The translations under genes were made by a program, and so were the position numbers. Below the pieces are notes generated by a model. The model saw only the letters and a list, made by a program, of their open reading frames with translations. It had not been told where the DNA came from and searched no databases. A stretch of 64,000 nt of DNA, from assembly GCA_009778655.1 (NCBI GenBank), contig WRFZ01000182.1:1-64000 (forward strand), read 5' to 3'. Positions 59,722 through 64,000 of this stretch are shown one piece after another; positions within the stretch are counted from its first letter, which is position 1; each line of letters starts with the position of its first letter. Source of the stretch: Candidatus Azobacteroides sp. Its GTDB lineage: Bacteria; Bacteroidota; Bacteroidia; Bacteroidales; Azobacteroidaceae.

Positions 59722-59776
59722 GACAAAATTTTGTCTAAAATTAGATAAAAATTTTCAACTGACAAAATTTTTCAGT
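59722..59776. promoter_or_regulatory. Paired operator-like palindromes upstream of XRE/RM operon
   Basis: GACAAAATTTTGTC (59722-59735, perfect) and ACTGACAAAATTTTTCAGT (59758-59776); shared TGACAAAATTTT. Confidence 0.7.
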
Positions 59777-59985
59777 AAAAAATATTTCGATGGTATTTCT
59801 GTATTTTGTCTGTTGACGTTCGCACTAAGGTTCGGCAGGGTTGCACACAACTCTTAAATACACACAAAGATACATGATTTTCTATTTTATAATATTTTCT
59901 TGAAAGATTTATATACAGACCGATAAACGTATGGCAAATTCCATCTGTTGTTTGAGGTCGGATTCGATGTATTTCTTGCCGTAAG

Positions 59986-60017
59986 TTTTGAAACCCCGGC
60001 AAAAAGCCTTACTTTTG
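59986..60017 (+). promoter_or_regulatory. Bacteroidetes-type promoter for metA
   Basis: TTTTG (59986-59990), 19-nt spacer, TACTTTTG (60010-60017). Confidence 0.65.
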
Positions 60018-60045
60018 CAATCAAATTTGTGATTTCCTATTTATT

Positions 60046-60984
60046 ATGCCATTAAATATACCTCATAATTTACCGGCTGTCGAAGCGTTGAAGAAGGAAA
60101 ATATCTTTGTGATGGACGATTTACGCGCTTCTACGCAAGATATTCGCCCGTTGAAAGTGGCGCTCTTGAATCTCATGCCCGTAAAAATTGTTACCGAAAC
60201 GGATTTTGTACGCTTGCTTTCCAACAGCCCGCTGCAAGTTGAAATTGATTTGCTGAAAATGCAATCGCACGACAGTAAGAATACATCTCAAGAACATTTG
60301 GCTACGTTTTATAAAAATTTCAACGATATTCGTAAGTCAAATTACGATGGGCTGATTATTACGGGCGCTCCCGTGGAATTACTTGACTTTGAAGAAGTCA
60401 ATTATTGGAATGAGTTGGTTGAAATCATGGATTGGGCGTCTCGGCATGTTACTTCTACTCTGTATATTTGTTGGGCGGCACAGGCCGGATTGTATCATTT
60501 TTACGGGATTCCCAAATATCCTTTGCGTGCGAAAAAATTCGGCGTATTTAAACATACGGCCAATAATCCGAATGTTGCGCTTTTTCGCGGATTCGACGAT
60601 GAGTTTTATGTTCCGCACAGCCGGCATACCGAGATACGCAAGGACGATATTTTGAAAGTTCCCGCTTTGAGCATCCTTGCCGAATCAACCGAAGCGGGCG
60701 TATATATTGTTATGTCGCGGGGCGGACGCGAGATTTTCATTACCGGACATTCCGAATATGCTCCCGATACGCTGCATAGAGAATACCTGCGTGATTTGAG
60801 TAAGCAATTGCCTATCAATATTCCGGCTAATTACTATACCGATAATGATCCGCAAAAAGAAATTAAAGTACGATGGCGCGCCCACGGCCATTTGATGTTT
60901 AAGAACTGGTTGAATTATTATATTTACCAATCAACGCCTTACCATCCGGAAGAAATTGAAGCCTTGGGTGATATCCATGTATAA
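60046..60984 (+). CDS. metA: Homoserine O-acyltransferase (MetA family)
   Basis: [68 protein letters not shown]. Confidence 0.96.
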   Translation: MPLNIPHNLPAVEALKKENIFVMDDLRASTQDIRPLKVALLNLMPVKIVTETDFVRLLSNSPLQVEIDLLKMQSHDSKNTSQEHLATFYKNFNDIRKSNYDGLIITGAPVELLDFEEVNYWNELVEIMDWASRHVTSTLYICWAAQAGLYHFYGIPKYPLRAKKFGVFKHTANNPNVALFRGFDDEFYVPHSRHTEIRKDDILKVPALSILAESTEAGVYIVMSRGGREIFITGHSEYAPDTLHREYLRDLSKQLPINIPANYYTDNDPQKEIKVRWRAHGHLMFKNWLNYYIYQSTPYHPEEIEALGDIHV

Positions 60985-60987
60985 CGT

Positions 60988-62808
60988 ATGAAAACGGCGA
61001 GAAGAATCGAGCTGTTGGCTCCCGCTAAAAATTTGGAAACGGGAATAGAAGCCATCAATCATGGCGCCGACGCGGTTTATATCGGCGCTCCGCAATTCAG
61101 CGCCCGTGCAAGTGCGGGAAACTCGTTGGAAGACATCGGGCAATTAATCGAATATGCTCATACCTATTGGGCAAAGGTCTATGTAGCACTTAATACGCTT
61201 ATTTACGATTCCGAATTTCCGATTGCGGAAAAATTCATTCGCGAATTATATACCATGAGAGTGGATGCCTTAATTATCCAAGACTTGGGGATTTTAAATT
61301 TGCCGATTCCTCCTGTTCCGTTACATGCAAGTACGCAATGCGATAATCGAAGTATCGAGAAAGTCCGTTTCTTTGAAGAAGCCGGGTTTTCCCGCGCTGT
61401 TTTGGCTCGCGAGCTTTCATTATCCGAAATCAAAGCGCTTGCCGAACAAACTCATCTTCAGCTGGAGGTGTTTGTACATGGAGCGTTATGCGTTTCTTAC
61501 AGCGGACAATGCTATATCAGCCAAGCGCTCGCCGGAAGAAGCGCCAACCGTGGCGAATGCGCGCAATTCTGTCGTTTACCTTACACTCTGCAAGACGCTT
61601 CGGGAAAGATTATAGCTCAAAACAAGCATTTATTGTCATTGAAAGATTTGAATTTGTCGAAACATTTGGAGGATTTGCTTGATGCGGGCGTTACTTCGTT
61701 GAAAATCGAAGGTCGTTTAAAAGAGACCGGTTATGTGAAAAATATCACGGCGTATTACCGGCAACGATTGGATGAAATCTTCTCGAAGAGACCGGAATAC
61801 ATTCGGGCTTCTTCGGGACGCACGATTCCTTTTTTTGTTCCCGATCCGGCGAAAAGTTTTAATCGGGGATTTACCACGTATTTTCTGAACGGAAGAAATC
61901 AAGCGATTGCATCGCCCGAAACGCCCAAATCGTTCGGCGAACCGATAGGAAATGTGAAGGATTTGAATCGAAATTATTTTACCGTTTCCGGACAAAAAAC
62001 GGTTCATAACGGCGACGGTCTTTGTTTTATCAACGGACAAAAAGAAATGCAAGGATTTCGGGTCAATAGAGCGGAGGTCGGAAAAATTTTTCCGGCAGAG
62101 ATGCCGTCTCTCCTACCCGGAACAACGCTTTACCGGAATTACGATCATGAATTTGAGAAAACGCTTTCCAAAAAATCGGCGGAAAGAAAAATCGAAATCG
62201 AATTTGAATTAGCGGAAAACGCTTTCGGATTCAGCTTGACAGCCGCAGACGAAGATTTTTGCCAGGCAACCGTTGCTCTCCCTTTCGTCAAGGAGACGGC
62301 TCAAAAAGACCAACAGGCGAATTACTGGGAGCAGTTATCCAAATTAGGCAATACGTCTTTTGAATTAAGTCGGTTAACAATTTCTTTGACCGAAAATCAG
62401 TTCATACCCTCTTCGGTTTTAAGCGATTTGAAACGGCGAACCATTGATTGTTTACTGTCGGCGCGTAAAATCAATTACCTGCAAGCCAAAAGGGTAGCGC
62501 CGACCGTTTTTCCGGTTTATCCTCAATCGGCTTTAACCTATTTGGGTAATGTTGCGAATAAAAATGCAGAAGCTTTTTATTTTCGGTGCGGAGTGAAACA
62601 AATTGCTCCCGCCTTTGAGAACCAAATGCCGGAAGATGTTCCGCTGATGTTTACCAAATATTGCATCCTCTACCCAATGGGATATTGTAAAAAAGATAAA
62701 AAGACCTCCTCGGATTTCAAAGAACCGCTGTATCTTCTCTCCGGGAAAAACCGGCTGCAACTGCAGTTCGATTGTGTGAATTGCGAGATGCGAGTGATTC
62801 GAGTTTAA
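60988..62808 (+). CDS. U32-family peptidase / RlhA-like protein
   Basis: ELLAPAKNLETGIEAINHGADAVYIGAPQFSAR; EVFVHGALCVSYSGQCYISQALAGRSANRGECAQFCRLPY. Confidence 0.95.
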   Translation: MKTARRIELLAPAKNLETGIEAINHGADAVYIGAPQFSARASAGNSLEDIGQLIEYAHTYWAKVYVALNTLIYDSEFPIAEKFIRELYTMRVDALIIQDLGILNLPIPPVPLHASTQCDNRSIEKVRFFEEAGFSRAVLARELSLSEIKALAEQTHLQLEVFVHGALCVSYSGQCYISQALAGRSANRGECAQFCRLPYTLQDASGKIIAQNKHLLSLKDLNLSKHLEDLLDAGVTSLKIEGRLKETGYVKNITAYYRQRLDEIFSKRPEYIRASSGRTIPFFVPDPAKSFNRGFTTYFLNGRNQAIASPETPKSFGEPIGNVKDLNRNYFTVSGQKTVHNGDGLCFINGQKEMQGFRVNRAEVGKIFPAEMPSLLPGTTLYRNYDHEFEKTLSKKSAERKIEIEFELAENAFGFSLTAADEDFCQATVALPFVKETAQKDQQANYWEQLSKLGNTSFELSRLTISLTENQFIPSSVLSDLKRRTIDCLLSARKINYLQAKRVAPTVFPVYPQSALTYLGNVANKNAEAFYFRCGVKQIAPAFENQMPEDVPLMFTKYCILYPMGYCKKDKKTSSDFKEPLYLLSGKNRLQLQFDCVNCEMRVIRV

Positions 62809-62846
62809 GAGACGGGAACGGGAATTATTCCATTCCTGTCTCTCAA
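62808..62846. terminator. Bidirectional terminator-like hairpin
   Basis: GAGACGGGAA ... TTCCTGTCTC. Confidence 0.5.
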
Positions 62847-62877
62847 TTTTGTTTGCAAAAACTTCAAAAATAATCGG

Positions 62878-64000
62878 TTATTTTGTAATTTCAAATTTGG
62901 ATTGCGGACTATTGAAAACAGCGCCCGAACAAATGTTAAGCTTACCTTTAGGCGTAAGTTTTATGGAAGCGCTGTTTTTTAATGTTACAGAGCTTCCGGG
63001 TAATGCTTTAATATTGGCATTTATTATTTTTCCCCCATCAACCGCAAGATTAGCTCCGGGTCTGATAATAATCATTGAAGAACCGCTCATTGTAAGCGTA
63101 CAGGTTGAATTCAACGTAAGCGTGCCGGATTCTATTATAAGATCATTACAGAGACTTTGATTTGTACTCCAAACGGTATTTGTTTTGATGAAGGTTTTTG
63201 CGCATGTCTTGAAGTATTCTCCCGTATTTTGAGGGTCATGTCTTTCGGATCCCCATTCGATACGATTCGGATTGCCGTTGGTTTTCCAAACGTAAACTTT
63301 GTTTCCGGTAGCTGCGATTACTTCATTCTTTCCATCATTATCCAAATCAATCACACAAGGTGTCATTCGCTCAAAATTCTGATCCGCTCGAAGAGGAAAT
63401 CCGAGAACGGCGGCGCCGTTGGGTTTTATACCGTAAAGTTTACCTTCACTTTGAGAAGCGACTAAAATTTCAGCTTGATTGTCTCCATCTACGTCTGCCA
63501 GAATAGGCGTATTTAAACTCCCGGAAACTCCCGAAAGGGTTGTTGAAGATGCTAAGCTACCAGATTTATTCCATACATATACGACTCCGGCCCCGGCGGC
63601 GATAACATATAAATTGCCGTCATTATACAAATTGCCGACAGATATTTCTTGAGAAAGAGTGCCGGTTGCTCTTGTAAACGTTTGTGTGGTTCCCCAACCC
63701 GACAACAATGTTCCGTTTGGTTTAATAGCATAAACTATACCTTGGGTAGGACTACTTGTACTTGAACCCGCAATCACTATTTCTTTTTTACCATCTCCGT
63801 CCAGATCACAAATCACGGGAGATGATTTAAATTCATAACCGGATTTGCTGAAAACAGGATTAGCGGAATAAGGCGTCCCGTTGTGATGCCAAATATAAAC
63901 TCCCGTAGAATAACCGGCAATGATTTCTTTATCTCCGTCTCCGTCCAGATCTGCAACAGCGATTGTCGTATAATTATTTTCATTCCCGAAACTGTATAAG
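62878..64000 (-). CDS. FG-GAP/VCBS repeat protein, 5' end outside window
   Basis: Repeated DLDGDGKKEIVIAG / DVDGDNQAEILVAS / DLDNDGKNEVIAA; frame remains open upstream of track start 63816 (AVADLDGDGDKEIIAGYSTGVYIWHHNG). Confidence 0.88.
   Translation of the reverse strand, partial: LYSFGNENNYTTIAVADLDGDGDKEIIAGYSTGVYIWHHNGTPYSANPVFSKSGYEFKSSPVICDLDGDGKKEIVIAGSSTSSPTQGIVYAIKPNGTLLSGWGTTQTFTRATGTLSQEISVGNLYNDGNLYVIAAGAGVVYVWNKSGSLASSTTLSGVSGSLNTPILADVDGDNQAEILVASQSEGKLYGIKPNGAAVLGFPLRADQNFERMTPCVIDLDNDGKNEVIAATGNKVYVWKTNGNPNRIEWGSERHDPQNTGEYFKTCAKTFIKTNTVWSTNQSLCNDLIIESGTLTLNSTCTLTMSGSSMIIIRPGANLAVDGGKIINANIKALPGSSVTLKNSASIKLTPKGKLNICSGAVFNSPQSKFEITK

Noticed and set aside
59880-60046. SAM-sensing riboswitch upstream of metA
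   Set aside because: No recognisable SAM riboswitch core; a Bacteroidetes-type promoter explains the region. An Infernal search against Rfam would settle it
1-64000. CRISPR array, rRNA or tRNA genes
   Set aside because: No regularly spaced direct repeats with unique spacers, and no tRNA cloverleaf or rRNA sequence recognised by eye; a tRNAscan/CRISPR finder run would be decisive
1-64000. Prophage or complete transposon
   Set aside because: No integrase, transposase, terminase or capsid-like ORF in the supplied translations; only scattered decayed accessory genes

Overview
The window looks chromosomal and Bacteroidales-like: AT-rich spacers, several TAnnTTTG promoter-like boxes, and a batA-E operon. 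It is mostly housekeeping: ftsY (3' part), rimO, HU proteins, moxR/DUF58/batABCDE, ispH, H+/Na+-pyrophosphatase, rpsP, wzi-like, yidD/rnpA/hemD-like, ahcY, dnaE, trxA, mdh, phospholipid genes, metA and a U32 peptidase. The accessory content is where the interest lies. (1) A RiPP locus on the minus strand (about 21.2-28.0 kb) matches the 'grasp-with-spasm' architecture: ATP-grasp, SPASM protein, C39-peptidase ABC exporter and HlyD. It has a 57-aa GG-leader precursor (27824..27997) that the supplied ORF track misses. (2) A second minus-strand GG-leader peptide locus (44.7-48.7 kb) has a 51-aa two-Cys, Gly/Trp-rich peptide, an HTH gene, an ABC pair, a membrane protein and a thioredoxin-like/C39/ABC fusion that looks like an exporter deletion scar. 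Both peptide genes are followed by a large intercistronic hairpin. (3) Two structured repeats are inserted in frame in the C39 exporter and in the HlyD gene of the RiPP operon. (4) A compact restriction-modification locus (55.7-59.8 kb) has a separate small PD-(D/E)XK-like ORF, N6-adenine methylase, specificity subunit and XRE regulator, with paired operator-like palindromes. (5) There is a 130-nt long imperfect hairpin at 48.8-48.9 kb. (6) Several decayed modules are present: a truncated TA toxin, a TssD/Hcp-like frameshifted gene, and a methyltransferase pseudogene. No searches were run; family names are from pattern recognition.
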